Shown here piece by piece: positions 1-9,118 of a stretch of 64,000 nt of DNA. Within the stretch, counting starts at the first letter, position 1, and every line of letters begins with the position of its first letter. The notes under the pieces are model-generated. The model did not search any database. It saw only the letters and a list, made by a program, of their open reading frames with translations, and was not told where the DNA came from. Position numbers and translations under genes: made by a program. The stretch comes from Sphingobium vermicomposti (GTDB lineage Bacteria > Pseudomonadota > Alphaproteobacteria > Sphingomonadales > Sphingomonadaceae). Location: contig NZ_JAASQR010000003.1 in assembly GCF_011762025.1 (NCBI RefSeq), positions 558,001-622,000 of the forward strand, in the 5' to 3' direction.

Positions 1-70
1 AGGCCGCCTGGCCTTTGCGGTAAAGGGCGGACGGCTCAAGATGACGCGCACCGAAGAGGCACATCCATGA
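1..70 (+). CDS. C-terminal end of an unidentified protein (partial)
   Basis: The frame running into the TGA at 68-70 is open from the window edge and encodes about 22 residues ending in TRTEEAHP. The stop overlaps the ATG of the next gene as ATGA, a typical operon junction. That overlap is the main reason to believe it is a real gene end. Too little is present to assign a family. Confidence 0.45.
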   Translation, partial: GRLAFAVKGGRLKMTRTEEAHP

Positions 71-366
71 TACGAACAGCGGCGCTCATCCCCCTCGCCC
101 TGCTGGCCGCCTGTGCCGGTGCTGGCGGCGAAGGGCCCGCAACGATGCCCGCCACGGTCGAAGGCCCCTGCCGCAACGAAGGACTTGATCGCTTCATCGG
201 CCAGACCGCGAATGAGGCGGTCGGCGCTCAGCTGTTGCAGACGTCGAAGGCGCGCACCCTACGCTGGGGCGCGCCCGGCATGGCCATGACTATGGACTTC
301 CGCCCAGACCGGCTGACGGTAAGCTATGACGAGAAGATGGTGATCATCTCGGCGCGGTGCGGATAG
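67..366 (+). CDS. I78-family peptidase inhibitor-like lipoprotein
   Basis: A 99-residue protein with a short lipoprotein signal peptide (lipobox LLAAC, Cys16). Residues 33-99 match the pattern of the inhibitor I78 family: GPC, then a segment with RFIGQ, a central R-x-L-R-W, a Met/Phe-rich strand, and an R-L-T-V-x-Y-D ending before a final Cys. Cys35 and Cys98 could form a disulfide. By family, it would be a small periplasmic protein related to serine-protease inhibitors such as AVPI of Aspergillus; its target here is unknown. ATG at 67 overlaps the stop of the preceding gene, so the two are probably co-transcribed. Confidence 0.75.
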   Translation: MIRTAALIPLALLAACAGAGGEGPATMPATVEGPCRNEGLDRFIGQTANEAVGAQLLQTSKARTLRWGAPGMAMTMDFRPDRLTVSYDEKMVIISARCG

Positions 367-436
367 CTCCCTCATCCTCCCCATGTTGCACGGGGAGGAT
401 TATCCGACCGCCCGCCGTTGCTCCAGGCTGGCCAAG

Positions 437-1135
437 TCAGCACTCCAGCCCGACCAACGCGCCAGCCCCAATCCGATCGACAGAGCGCTTTCCATCGATC
501 TCCAGCCAGTCCGGCGTGACCTCCAGTCGGCGTCCGCGGATGGTCGTGCGCAGATGTTCTACCGCAATGCGGTTGCGCGCAACGATGCGCAGAATGGCCA
601 GCCCATCGCCCCGTCCGGCAGTAATGCTGTATCGATCGCCGCGCAGCAGGAAATGCCAGCTGCCATTGGGGGGCAGCCATTCATTGCCGTCGATCACCTG
701 CACCGGCGCGCCGTCCGGGTCCCCCATGCGCAGGCTGATGCGGGTCGCGCCCTGACTGCGGCACGGTGGTGCGAACATCATGATCGGCTCTCCGTCCAGC
801 ACCAGCGGAATGGGCGTGTCGCGCAACAGCCGCGTGCCGCCGATGATCAACATCGGCAATTCAGAGGAAAAGGGCAGGCGGTCGCGCGCGAAATGGCGCT
901 GGCGGACGACCGGGTTGGTGTGAAATCCATGCACCTGAGAGGCTGTCAGCCGCCCGTCCTCCACCAGTCCGTGGCAGGTCGGGCAAAGCAGCGTCGCGTC
1001 GGCAGCGTCGGGCAGCAGGAGATAGCGATAGATGGTGACGCCGCACCGGACGCAGGCATAGCCGCATGATTGACGCACTTCGTCCCGCTGCTGCGCGGTC
1101 AGGTCGGGTAGCGAAAGCATCACTGGCAGCGCCAT
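437..1135 (-). CDS. Zinc-ribbon/HNH-like hypothetical protein
   Basis: A 232-residue protein starting MALPVM. The N-terminal third carries CGYACVRCG (Cys24, 28, 31) and then CPTCH (Cys51, 54, His55), the two-knuckle zinc arrangement seen in HNH-nuclease-like domains. I do not see the usual HH/N catalytic residues, so nuclease activity is doubtful. The remaining ~170 residues form a beta-rich domain I do not recognise. A GTG at 1165 would add ten residues. I prefer the ATG at 1135, which has AAAGG about ten bases upstream. It stands alone on the minus strand. Confidence 0.6.
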   Translation of the reverse strand: MALPVMLSLPDLTAQQRDEVRQSCGYACVRCGVTIYRYLLLPDAADATLLCPTCHGLVEDGRLTASQVHGFHTNPVVRQRHFARDRLPFSSELPMLIIGGTRLLRDTPIPLVLDGEPIMMFAPPCRSQGATRISLRMGDPDGAPVQVIDGNEWLPPNGSWHFLLRGDRYSITAGRGDGLAILRIVARNRIAVEHLRTTIRGRRLEVTPDWLEIDGKRSVDRIGAGALVGLEC

Positions 1136-1285
1136 GGAAAGACAACCTTTTGCACCGCCCTTCACGTCATTGCGAAGCGGCGTTACCCCGTGGCGTCCTT
1201 TCCCGGAAACCGAGCCTCCTAAGGGCCCGTCACTGTCCTATCGTTCAAATAAATTGGCGTGAGGTCAAGAGGGCGAGGTTGAAAG

Positions 1286-1672
1286 TCACCGTTGCGGCAG
1301 CAGATCAAGGTTGCGAGATGCCGCGATGTTACGGATTCGGCCGGGACGCGGCATGGATTTAATCGCGATTTCAGCGACATCCCCCGCGCTGAAAAGCTCC
1401 ACATTGCCGACGTCGAAGATGCGCTGACCGAAAGTCTGGGTGATGCGCACGCTGCGGATGCTGGACAGCGCAATTTCCGTCCGCTGTTTCGACAGCAGGC
1501 CTCGCTCCATCAGGACCTCGCGATCCGACAGCGCCAACCGCTCACCCTTGGTGCGCAGCCACCAGATGCCGATCGCCAGCAGGCCGACGACCGATATCAG
1601 CAGCAGCAGGAACAGGAACGGATGCGCCCGGAACATTGCGGGATGTTCATCATATAGCCAGGCGTCGCTCAC
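1286..1672 (-). CDS. PH domain-containing membrane protein
   Basis: A 128-residue protein. Residues about 15-40 form one or two membrane segments (hydrophobic run FLFLLLLISVVGLLAIG). After that comes a bacterial PH-like (bPH2, DUF304/YdbS-type) domain, with the pattern L-S-D-R-E-V-L-x-E-R-G-L-L followed by strand residues I-x-L-x-x-I-R-S-V and Q-x-x-G-x-R-I-F-D-V-G-N-V-E. That pattern is characteristic of the family. The only in-frame start is GTG at 1672. It lies just downstream of lepA on the same strand (about 96 bases). Specific function unknown. Confidence 0.75.
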   Translation of the reverse strand: MSDAWLYDEHPAMFRAHPFLFLLLLISVVGLLAIGIWWLRTKGERLALSDREVLMERGLLSKQRTEIALSSIRSVRITQTFGQRIFDVGNVELFSAGDVAEIAIKSMPRPGRIRNIAASRNLDLLPQR

Positions 1673-1768
1673 ATCATTCGTCCCGTCAAGAAAAGGCCGC
1701 CGGACATCATCATGGAAGGCCTGCCTGCGTCAATCCTTGCAAGGGTGCACCCGCCTGCCTTGAAGGCG

Positions 1769-3577
1769 CTAGCTTTCGTCACCCATGCGCAGGGCAGCGA
1801 TGAAGGCTTCCTGCGGAATCTGGACGCTGCCATATTCGCGCATCCGCTTCTTGCCTTCCTTCTGCTTGTCGAGCAGCTTCTTCTTGCGGCTGATGTCGCC
1901 GCCATAGCATTTGGCGGTCACGTCCTTGCGCATCGCCGCGATCGTTTCACGCGCGATCACTTTGCCGCCGATCGCCGCCTGAATCGGGATCTTGAACAAA
2001 TGGCGAGGGATCAGGTCCTTCAACCGCTCGCACATGCCGCGCCCGCGTGATTCGGCGGTGCCGCGATGGACGATCATGGACAACGCGTCGACCGGTTCGC
2101 TGTTGACCATGATGCTCATCTTGACCAGATCGCCTTCGCGATAACCAATCTGATGATAGTCGAAGCTGGCATAGCCCCGGCTGATCGATTTCAGGCGGTC
2201 GTAAAAGTCAAACACCACTTCGTTGAGCGGCAGTTCATAGGTCACCTGCGCGCGGCCGCCGACATAGGTCAGGTTCTTTTGAATGCCGCGCCGGTCCTGA
2301 CACAGTTTCAGGATCGACCCCAGATATTCGTCGGGGCAATAGATGATCGCTTCGATCCACGGCTCCTCAATCTCATCAATCTTGGTGGGATCGGGCATGT
2401 CGGCGGGGTTGTGCAGCTCGATCTCACCCGCGCCATAGGTCAGCTGGATCTTGTAGACCACCGACGGCGCGGTGGTGATGAGGTCCAGGTCATATTCGCG
2501 CGTCAGCCGTTCCTGGATGATTTCCAGATGCAACAGCCCCAGGAAACCGCAGCGAAAGCCGAAACCCAATGCCGCGCTGCTTTCCATTTCGAAGCTGAAG
2601 CTGGCGTCGTTCAGCCGCAGCTTGCTGATCGAATCGCGCAGCTTGTCGAAGTCGTTGGCATCGACCGGGAACAGGCCGCAGAACACCACCGGCTGCACTT
2701 CCTTGAAGCCCGGCAGCGGCTTGGTCGCGGGGTTCTTGACCGTAGTGATGGTGTCGCCGACGCGCGTCTGGCTAATGTCCTTGATCTGCGCGGTGATGAA
2801 GCCGATTTCGCCGGGACCGAGTTCGGGCAGCTGCTCGATCTTGGGCCGCATGCAACCCACGCGGTCGATCAGATGCTCGGTGCCGCCGATCATGAATTTG
2901 ATATTCTGGCCCTTCTTGATGACCCCGTTCATCACGCGCACCAGGATGACGACGCCCAGATAGGGGTCGTACCAGCTGTCGACCAGCATCGCTTCCAACG
3001 GGGCGTCGCGATCCCCCTTTGGCGGCGGGATCTTCTTGACGATGGCTTCCAATATATCGTCGATGCCGATGCCCGACTTGGCGCTGGCCAGCACCGCTTC
3101 GGACGCATCCAGGCCGATCACTTCCTCGATTTCTGCGCGGACCTTTTCCGGTTCGGCGGCGGGCAGGTCGATCTTGTTGAGGACCGGCACGATTTCATGG
3201 TCATGTTCGATCGACTGGTAGACGTTGGCCAGCGTCTGCGCTTCCACGCCCTGCGCTGCGTCCACGACCAGCAGCGCGCCCTCGCACGCGGCCAGGCTGC
3301 GACTCACCTCATAGGCGAAATCGACATGGCCCGGCGTGTCCATCAGGTTCAGCTCATAGGTCTCACCATTTTTCGCGACATAGTCGAGGCGCACGGTCTG
3401 CGCCTTGATGGTGATCCCCCGCTCCTTTTCGATATCCATATTGTCGAGCACCTGGGCCGACATTTCCCGATCGGTCAGCCCACCGGTGCGCTGGATCAGG
3501 CGATCGGCCAATGTCGACTTGCCATGGTCGATATGGGCGATGATCGAAAAGTTGCGGATGTGGGAAAGGTCGGTCAT
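1769..3577 (-). CDS. lepA: Elongation factor 4 (LepA), ribosome-associated GTPase
   Basis: A 602-residue translational GTPase, full length for the family. The G1 motif AHIDHGKST is at residues 14-22, the DTPGH motif starts at Asp80 and NKID at Asn134. EF-G-like domains II, III and V follow, then the LepA-specific C-terminal domain ending in a basic [15 protein letters not shown] stretch. LepA acts on translating ribosomes (back-translocation or initiation/assembly roles have been proposed). It is transcribed toward the PH-domain gene and is divergent from the CsgG-family gene, with a 186-base shared upstream region. Confidence 0.98.
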   Translation of the reverse strand: MTDLSHIRNFSIIAHIDHGKSTLADRLIQRTGGLTDREMSAQVLDNMDIEKERGITIKAQTVRLDYVAKNGETYELNLMDTPGHVDFAYEVSRSLAACEGALLVVDAAQGVEAQTLANVYQSIEHDHEIVPVLNKIDLPAAEPEKVRAEIEEVIGLDASEAVLASAKSGIGIDDILEAIVKKIPPPKGDRDAPLEAMLVDSWYDPYLGVVILVRVMNGVIKKGQNIKFMIGGTEHLIDRVGCMRPKIEQLPELGPGEIGFITAQIKDISQTRVGDTITTVKNPATKPLPGFKEVQPVVFCGLFPVDANDFDKLRDSISKLRLNDASFSFEMESSAALGFGFRCGFLGLLHLEIIQERLTREYDLDLITTAPSVVYKIQLTYGAGEIELHNPADMPDPTKIDEIEEPWIEAIIYCPDEYLGSILKLCQDRRGIQKNLTYVGGRAQVTYELPLNEVVFDFYDRLKSISRGYASFDYHQIGYREGDLVKMSIMVNSEPVDALSMIVHRGTAESRGRGMCERLKDLIPRHLFKIPIQAAIGGKVIARETIAAMRKDVTAKCYGGDISRKKKLLDKQKEGKKRMREYGSVQIPQEAFIAALRMGDES

Positions 3578-3763
3578 GGACCGCGCCGATAGCAGCCATT
3601 TGCAGGCCTGTCAGCAGACTCGCGCATGTGGACGTCGCGGCAATGGCGGATGTCCACTTAAGGCTCGCTTGAACCGACACACTGTTGTGCTAGAGCTTGA
3701 CGCGGTAATAGGGTCGCTACGAAGCAGAACTGTTTCCAACTATTTTCCAGGGGGTGCATAATC

Positions 3764-4534
3764 ATGCGCATGTTCACATCGTTCATCGCCGCCGCAGCCG
3801 TTTTGGCCGCCACGGCGTCTCCGGCGATCGCCGCCGAAAAGGGCTCTTCCGCCCGTCAGCAGCAGGCCAAGAAAACCGCCGAAATCCCGCGCTGCACGAA
3901 GCGGCTGGGCACGGTCGCTATCGTGGAACCCGACACGCAGTGGTGGCGTGAATTGAATCTGGGCAGCCCCGAAGCGATACTGAAGGTTTTCATCCAGCAG
4001 TCGGGCTGTTTCGGCCTGGTCAATCGCGGTCGCGCGATGGCCAACCGCAACATGGAACGCGCGATGGCGGACTCCGGTGAGCTTCAGGCCGGATCAAATC
4101 TGGGCCGTGGCCAGGTGAAGGCGGCGGATTACTTCCTGCAGCCTGACATCGTGTCGTCGAACAAGAATAGCGGCGGCAATGCATTTGGCGGCATGATCGG
4201 CGGCCTGCTGGGTGGCCGGACGCTGGGCGCTCTGGCTGGCGGCATTTCGATCAAGAAGAGCGAGGCGAACGTCACGCTGTCGATCGTCAACGCGCGGACC
4301 ACCGAAGAAGAAGCGCTGACCGAAGGCTATTCGCGCAAGTCGGACCTGAGCTTTGGCGGCGGTGGCGGTGCTGGCTGGTGGGGCGGTTTCGCCGCAGCTG
4401 GTGGCGGCGGCTATCAGAATACAGAGATCGGGCAGGTCATCGTGCTCGCCTATCTCGACGCTTATACAAAGCTGGTGACGCAGTTGGGTGGATTGCCCGC
4501 CAACGCTGCGGCGGCTGCTCCCCGCGCGCAGTAA
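3764..4534 (+). CDS. CsgG/HfaB-family secreted protein
   Basis: A 256-residue protein with a clear Sec signal peptide ending at about residue 23 (SPAIA-A). Mature residues about 40-240 resemble the CsgG family. The pattern starts R-L-G-T-V-A-I-V-E, continues with a Cys-containing helix (QQSGCFGLVNRG) and an A-D-Y-F-L-Q-P-D segment, then strand K-S-E-A-N-V-T-L-S-I-V-N-A-R-T and a long Gly-rich stretch. CsgG-type proteins form or support outer-membrane export channels. This one has no lipobox and no csg partner genes nearby, so the substrate is unknown. The start ATG is preceded by AGGGGGTGC. Confidence 0.7.
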   Translation: MRMFTSFIAAAAVLAATASPAIAAEKGSSARQQQAKKTAEIPRCTKRLGTVAIVEPDTQWWRELNLGSPEAILKVFIQQSGCFGLVNRGRAMANRNMERAMADSGELQAGSNLGRGQVKAADYFLQPDIVSSNKNSGGNAFGGMIGGLLGGRTLGALAGGISIKKSEANVTLSIVNARTTEEEALTEGYSRKSDLSFGGGGGAGWWGGFAAAGGGGYQNTEIGQVIVLAYLDAYTKLVTQLGGLPANAAAAAPRAQ

Positions 4535-4553
4535 CGCAACAGGCTTTTCATGA

Positions 4554-4590
4554 AAGGGGCGTTGCCGTCTTTGCGGCAGCGCCCTTTTTC
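4554..4590 (+). terminator. Intrinsic terminator after the CsgG-family gene
   Basis: The stem GGGCGTTGCCG pairs with CGGCAGCGCCC (one G-T wobble) around a short loop and is followed by TTTTTC. On the other strand the hairpin is followed by CTTT only. It lies between two convergent genes, directly abutting the acyltransferase stop codon at 4589. Confidence 0.85.
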
Positions 4591-5635
4591 ATGCCTGGCT
4601 GGGGGCGGGTCCCTCCACCCGCGCTGCTTGGGCGACGCGCCGCTTCTTCCACCAGGCCAGGATCGCTTCTCCCGCAGGGCGTTCGACCAGGCGGTTGATG
4701 GCCGTGCCCAGCGTCAACGCCACCAGAAACGCCGCGAAAAATCCGATCCATGGACTCCACCCCGCCTCTGCCATCTTCAACATCACGACAAAGCCGACAT
4801 GCTGATGGATCAGGTAGAATGAATAGCTGATGCCACCCAGCCACAGCAGCGGGCGGATCGCGATGAAATGCAGCCGCCCGGCGATGAGCGCGGCGAATGC
4901 AGCCAGCAGCACGCACGCCATCATGGCGACGTCCCAGCTTTCCATCGTCACCACCGACAACAGCGCCAGCGCGGCATAGGGGGCCTGCTGCCGCCAGCTG
5001 CGCTGCCCCGACCAAACCCGATAGGACAGCATGCCGATGATGAAGAAGGGTATGTAACGCAGCACCAGCAGCATCACGACGCGTTCGGGCATGTCAGGCC
5101 ATAGCGCAAATATCCATCGCACGATCAGCCACAGCGCAAGGACAGGCTCCAGACGGCGCAGTCCAGCCCACCACCACAACGCGATCATGCAGGCGTAGAA
5201 GGCAATTTCCACGGTCAGCGTCCAATAGGCCCCATCGACTTCCGGGATGAACGCGAAACCCTGCAACATGGTGAAATTGGCCAGTATCGCCGCTGGCCCG
5301 ATCAGCAGTTGCGTCGCGCTGGCCAGATATTCAATCGACAATGTCAGCAGCATGGCCGCAAGATAGGCCGGGTAGAGCCGCGCGAAGCGGTTGATCAGAA
5401 AGTCCCGCACACCAGAGATCCGATCCAGCGTGAAGAAGATCGCAAAGCCCGAAATGGTGAAGAACAGCAGCACACGATAATTCCCGCCGGGAAAGCTGAA
5501 CGGCACATGCGCCGCCTGGGGGAAGAGTTCGTGGAACCGTGTCGAATAATGAAAGGTCAGGACGCACAGCGCGCCAAGTCCCCTCAGGGCGTCAAGCTCC
5601 GTTAACCGGGTTCGCGATGGCGTTGGTTCACTCAC
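4589..5635 (-). CDS. Acyltransferase family 3 (OafA/YrhL-like) membrane protein
   Basis: About 348 residues with the family hallmark near the N-terminus, RLTELDALRG, followed by a membrane helix carrying the conserved His (T-F-H-Y-S). Around ten hydrophobic helices follow, including the typical SYSFYLIHQ segment near the C-terminus. Members O-acylate cell-surface sugars or antibiotics at the inner membrane. The acceptor cannot be predicted here, because no glycan genes are adjacent. The start is uncertain: GTG at 5635 is used, while TTG at 5662 would add nine residues. Neither has a strong ribosome site. Confidence 0.85.
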   Translation of the reverse strand: MSEPTPSRTRLTELDALRGLGALCVLTFHYSTRFHELFPQAAHVPFSFPGGNYRVLLFFTISGFAIFFTLDRISGVRDFLINRFARLYPAYLAAMLLTLSIEYLASATQLLIGPAAILANFTMLQGFAFIPEVDGAYWTLTVEIAFYACMIALWWWAGLRRLEPVLALWLIVRWIFALWPDMPERVVMLLVLRYIPFFIIGMLSYRVWSGQRSWRQQAPYAALALLSVVTMESWDVAMMACVLLAAFAALIAGRLHFIAIRPLLWLGGISYSFYLIHQHVGFVVMLKMAEAGWSPWIGFFAAFLVALTLGTAINRLVERPAGEAILAWWKKRRVAQAARVEGPAPSQA

Positions 5636-6003
5636 GGTTGCGTTATAGCAATGAAATAGCAACGCTTCCGTTAAGATCGTGGTTAAGGCCCGGCGTTAAC
5701 CTTCATTTGCAAATCGGCGTTCGGTGGGGCGCCGCGAGCTTGCCGCGCGAAGCCTCGCGGCTAACCCTCGTTCACCCTTCCCGCAAGCGGGAGGGGGTCA
5801 GGGGGTGGGTGCGAGCGGAGCGAGCCTCCTGCTATGCCGTTGGAGAAACCCTCAGACTTTGCGCTAGCCCACCCCTAACTCCTCCCGCCTGCGGGAGGGG
5901 AACAGGTCCCACCATTTCAAGCCCGAGGATGCGCGCTCCTGTACACATCCAGCAGGTGCGCCGTACCTGGACATCCACCTGAATGAAGCAGGGGGAAGCC
6001 GGT
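5636..6003. repeat. Non-coding gap with nested GC-rich inverted repeats
   Basis: No credible gene is visible here. At 5731-5761, GCCGCGAG faces CTCGCGGC. Around 5775-5905 there is a composite repeat: one small hairpin (TCCCGC/GCGGGA) at its left end, another (CCTCCCGC/GCGGGAGG) at its right end. The inner arms GGAGGGGGTCAGGGGGTGGG and CCCACCCCTAACTCCTCCC are largely complementary. This resembles the short dispersed palindromic units common between genes in sphingomonads. It lies downstream of adk and could also end or protect that transcript. Confidence 0.65.
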
Positions 6004-6660
6004 TCAGGCGTCGGCACCATCCAGAATGGTAGAAATTGCGACCGTCACTTCGTCCATATCGGCCATGCCATCGACGCGCGAGACGATGTTGCGAGCCTCG
6101 TAGATGGGCAGGATCGGCGCGGTCTTGGCGCGATATTCCGCCATGCGGGTGCGCACCGTTTCCTCATTATCGTCGGGCCGACGCTTGAATTCATGACCAC
6201 CACATTTGTCGCAGGTGTCCGCGACCTTGGTGGTCTTGAACATGTCGTGATAACCCTCGCCACAGCTGGCGCAGGTGAAACGACCAGTGATACGCTCGAC
6301 GAGAGCGTCCTCGTCCACGTCCAACTCGATCACATGGTCCAGTGTGCGGCCTCGATCGGCGAGAATGGTATCGAGCGAATGGGCCTGGGCCTGCGTCCGG
6401 GGATAGCCGTCGAAGATGACCCCGGTTTCAGCGGCCATGCCGTCCAGCGCTTCGCCGATGATGCCAGACACGATCTCGTCGGATACCAGTTCGCCAGCTT
6501 CCATCACTGCCTTGGCCTTGAGGCCAATCGGCGTCTGCGCCTTGACCGCAGCGCGCAGCATGTCGCCGGTCGACAGCTGCACCATGCCGCGATTGTCGAC
6601 CAGGCGGCTGGCCTGGGTCCCCTTGCCAGCGCCCGGAGGGCCGAGCAGAATGATATTCAT
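6004..6660 (-). CDS. adk: Adenylate kinase with zinc-type LID
   Basis: A 218-residue enzyme that interconverts ATP + AMP and 2 ADP in the cytoplasm. The P-loop GPPGAGKGT is at residues 7-15, followed by the NMP-binding segment (STGDMLR) and FDGYPRT. The LID domain is the long form and has four cysteines (130, 133, 150, 153 as two CxxC pairs), predicting a structural zinc as in Gram-positive enzymes. ATG at 6660 is preceded by GGGGAGAA. It follows secY by 43 bases, the usual end of the spc-type operon. Confidence 0.97.
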   Translation of the reverse strand: MNIILLGPPGAGKGTQASRLVDNRGMVQLSTGDMLRAAVKAQTPIGLKAKAVMEAGELVSDEIVSGIIGEALDGMAAETGVIFDGYPRTQAQAHSLDTILADRGRTLDHVIELDVDEDALVERITGRFTCASCGEGYHDMFKTTKVADTCDKCGGHEFKRRPDDNEETVRTRMAEYRAKTAPILPIYEARNIVSRVDGMADMDEVTVAISTILDGADA

Positions 6661-6703
6661 GCGCGCATTCTCCCCAATTGTGCGCTTCGCATCGCCGCGC
6701 AAT

Positions 6704-8068
6704 TTAGCGCAGGCGTCCTTTCAACTTAGCCTTCTTGATCAGGTCGCCATATTGATGCGCCAGCAGATGGCTTTGAATCTGCGTGACCGTATCCACCGTC
6801 ACATTGACGACGATCAACAGGCTGGTGCCGCCCAGGTAGAAAGGAATGCCCGCACGCGCGATGGCAAATTCCGGCACCAGGCAGATCAGCGCCAGATAGG
6901 CCGCGCCGATCACGGTGATCCTGGTCAGCACATAGTCGAGATAATTCTCGGTGTTCTTGCCCGGACGGATGCCGGGAATGAAGCCGCCATTGCGCTTGAG
7001 GTTGTCCGCCGTTTCTTCCGGATTGAACACGACTGCCGTGTAGAAGAAGCAGAAGAATACGATGCCAAGGCCATATAGCGCCATATAGACCGGACTGCCA
7101 TGCGACAGATACTGGTTCAGCGTCAGGACGAAGTCGCCGAGGCGGCTTTCGCCCGCCACCATGTTACCCGCGAATTGCGAAATGGTGAGCGGCATCAGCA
7201 GCAGCGAGCTGGCGAAGATCGGCGGGATGACGCCTGCGGTGTTGACCTTGAGCGGCAGATGGCTGCGGTCGGCCTGCATGATGCCCTGGCGCGTCTGGCG
7301 CTTGGGATATTGGATCAACACCCGGCGCTGCGCCCGCTCCATGAAGCAGATCAGCAGGATGAGGCCAGCGGCCATGATGAGGATCAACATGATCAGCAGG
7401 CCGGAGATCGACCCTTCGCTACCGGACTTGAAGAGGTTGCTGAGCGTCACGGGCAGCTGCGCCACGATGCCGGCCATGATGATGAGGCTGACGCCGTTGC
7501 CGATCCCGCGTGACGTGATCTGTTCACCCAGCCACATCAGGAACATGGTCCCGCCGATCAGCGAGATCACTGCCGCGACCCGGAACAGATAGCCCGGATC
7601 GACCACAGCCTGCACGCCCGACTGCGCGCCGAAGCTTTCAAGGCCGACGGCGATGAAATAGCCCTGGACCGCAGTCAGGCCCACCGTGCCGTAGCGGGTA
7701 TATTGGTTCAGCTTCTTGCGCCCGCTTTCGCCTTCCTTCTTGATCGCGGCGAGTTGCGGCGAGAGGGATGCGGCCAGTTGCACCACGATCGACGCCGTGA
7801 TGTAAGGCATTACGCCCAGCGCGATCAGGCTCATGCGCGAAAGCGAACCGCCCGAAAAGGTGTTGAAGATGTCGAGGATTCCGCCGCTCGTCTGTTGATA
7901 CAGTTGCGACAGCGCCGTCGGATCGACGCCCGGGAGCGGCACGAAGCTCAGGAAACGGAACACGATCAGCGCGCCTAGCGTGAACCACAGGCGCTTTTTG
8001 AGATCGGTCGCCTGGCTGAACTTAGCCAGGCTGAGATTGGATGCGAGCTGGTCGGCTCTCGATGCCAT
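6704..8068 (-). CDS. secY: Protein translocase subunit SecY
   Basis: A 454-residue polytopic membrane protein, the channel of the SecYEG translocon. It has ten hydrophobic helices, the plug-region segment SLSRMSLIALGVMPYITAS, and the conserved cytoplasmic loop motif R-R-V-L-I-Q-Y-P-K-R. The last helices end in a basic tail (KKAKLKGRLR). It sits between rplO and adk as in other bacteria. However, 279 bases separate it from rplO, unusually many for this operon. Confidence 0.98.
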   Translation of the reverse strand: MASRADQLASNLSLAKFSQATDLKKRLWFTLGALIVFRFLSFVPLPGVDPTALSQLYQQTSGGILDIFNTFSGGSLSRMSLIALGVMPYITASIVVQLAASLSPQLAAIKKEGESGRKKLNQYTRYGTVGLTAVQGYFIAVGLESFGAQSGVQAVVDPGYLFRVAAVISLIGGTMFLMWLGEQITSRGIGNGVSLIIMAGIVAQLPVTLSNLFKSGSEGSISGLLIMLILIMAAGLILLICFMERAQRRVLIQYPKRQTRQGIMQADRSHLPLKVNTAGVIPPIFASSLLLMPLTISQFAGNMVAGESRLGDFVLTLNQYLSHGSPVYMALYGLGIVFFCFFYTAVVFNPEETADNLKRNGGFIPGIRPGKNTENYLDYVLTRITVIGAAYLALICLVPEFAIARAGIPFYLGGTSLLIVVNVTVDTVTQIQSHLLAHQYGDLIKKAKLKGRLR

Positions 8069-8292
8069 CTTGGCTGCCCTTCAAAACATCTTGGCGGAGT
8101 GTCGCTCCCGCCTGAATCGCTAACCCCTTAGCGAGGTCATGGGACGCTGTCGAACCGGGATTTACCGATGGCGCGACAATGGCGCTCCGTCGTTCCGTCC
8201 CCGATCATCCCCGCGCCGTTCGCAACGACCATAGTCATTCGGTTCGATCGGGAAAGGGAAATCAGGTCAGCTGCAAAAGCCCGAAACACATA

Positions 8293-8337
8293 GCCCCGCC
8301 AGCCCATATCGGGCAGCGGGGCCATGCTTGCAAGCAT
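8293..8337 (-). other. Hairpins between rplO and secY
   Basis: Two inverted repeats lie directly downstream of rplO. At 8293-8322, GCCCCGC pairs with GCGGGGC around an inner GCCC/GGGC stem. At 8324-8337 there is a perfect 14-base palindrome, ATGCTTGCAAGCAT. Neither has a T-run, so they are not classical intrinsic terminators. They may stabilise the rplO end or attenuate read-through to secY. A further small repeat, TCGCTAA/TTAGCGA, is at 8117-8134. Confidence 0.5.
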
Positions 8338-8347
8338 AGTGCGCTGA

Positions 8348-8872
8348 TCAGGCCTTCTTGGCGGCCTTGGCAGTGCCCTTCTTGGCGGCAGCCTTTTCGG
8401 CGGCAGGCACGACGGCGATCACTTCGACCTTGCCACCGGCCTTTTCCACCGCTGCAACCGCACCCTGCGACGCACCGGCGACCAGCAGGCTGACCTTTGC
8501 GGTCAGTTCGCCCTTGCCCAGCAGGCGCACGCCGTCCTTGCCACCGCGGGCAAGCGCAGCAGCCTTCAGGGCGGCATGATCGATGGTGGCGTTGGCATCC
8601 AGCTTGCCTGTGTCAATCGCCTTCTGCACCGCGCCCAGGTTCACGACCGCGTAATCCTTGGCGAAGATGTTGTTGAAGCCGCGCTTCGGGATGCGCATGT
8701 GCAGCGGCATCTGGCCGCCTTCGAAACCATTGATGCTGACGCCCGAACGCGCTTTCGCACCCTTCTGGCCGCGGCCAGCGGTCTTGCCCTTGCCAGAGCC
8801 GATACCACGGCCGACACGCATCCGGCTCTTACGGGCGCCGGCATTGTCCTTGAGTTCGTTAAGCTTCGTCAT
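8348..8872 (-). CDS. rplO: 50S ribosomal protein L15 (uL15)
   Basis: A 174-residue protein. The family N-terminus is clear: [20 protein letters not shown], then the Gly/Arg/Lys-rich [18 protein letters not shown], then [17 protein letters not shown]. It is about 30 residues longer than E. coli L15 because of an Ala/Lys-rich tail (roughly residues 150-174). L15 binds 23S rRNA and joins late in large-subunit assembly. Gaps of 274 bases before it and 279 after it set it apart from its operon neighbours. Confidence 0.97.
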   Translation of the reverse strand: MTKLNELKDNAGARKSRMRVGRGIGSGKGKTAGRGQKGAKARSGVSINGFEGGQMPLHMRIPKRGFNNIFAKDYAVVNLGAVQKAIDTGKLDANATIDHAALKAAALARGGKDGVRLLGKGELTAKVSLLVAGASQGAVAAVEKAGGKVEVIAVVPAAEKAAAKKGTAKAAKKA

Positions 8873-9042
8873 TGTGCACTCGCTTTCGCTATGTTCGCGC
8901 GAGGCATGATTGCTCTTCGAGCAACCATGCCGAAGTCCCTGCGCAGGCTGGGACCGCTGGCGGCTTGACGCACCCTTGCGGGTCGCACCTAGCCAGATGA
9001 AACCGGCGGTCGCCTCCTAGAGGACGCGCCATCCGGCCTAAT

Positions 9043-9062
9043 ATCCCAGCCTTCGCTGGGAT
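9043..9062. repeat. REP-like palindrome
   Basis: ATCCCAGC, a CTTC loop, then GCTGGGAT, followed by GACG. This is the perfect 8-base hairpin of a widespread proteobacterial extragenic palindrome. It lies between rpmD and rplO, an odd place for a dispersed repeat because it interrupts a ribosomal operon. Confidence 0.6.
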
Positions 9063-9087
9063 GACGAAACGGGCATATAGCCCGCTT

Positions 9088-9118
9088 TCAAAAAAACGAA
9101 AGAGGGGTTTCCCCCTCT
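9088..9118 (-). terminator. Intrinsic terminator-like hairpin after rpmD
   Basis: Read on the minus strand, AGAGGGGG, AAA, CCCCTCT forms a seven-base stem, followed by TTCG and seven consecutive T residues (plus-strand A-run at 9090-9096). It begins about 28 bases past the rpmD stop. It has all the parts of a factor-independent terminator, in the middle of the spc operon. Confidence 0.7.

Noticed and set aside
2066-3592. A 508-codon open frame on the plus strand across lepA
   Set aside because: It lies exactly opposite a full-length, well-conserved LepA. Its translation is His/Asp/Gln/Val-rich without domains, the usual mirror of a high-GC gene.
3650-3760. Promoter with TTGACG near 3698 for the CsgG-family gene
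   Set aside because: No acceptable -10 box occurs at 16-18 bases, so the match is probably chance.
8137-8337. A 66-codon frame between rplO and secY
   Set aside because: No ribosome site or family pattern, and the region is better explained by hairpins after rplO.
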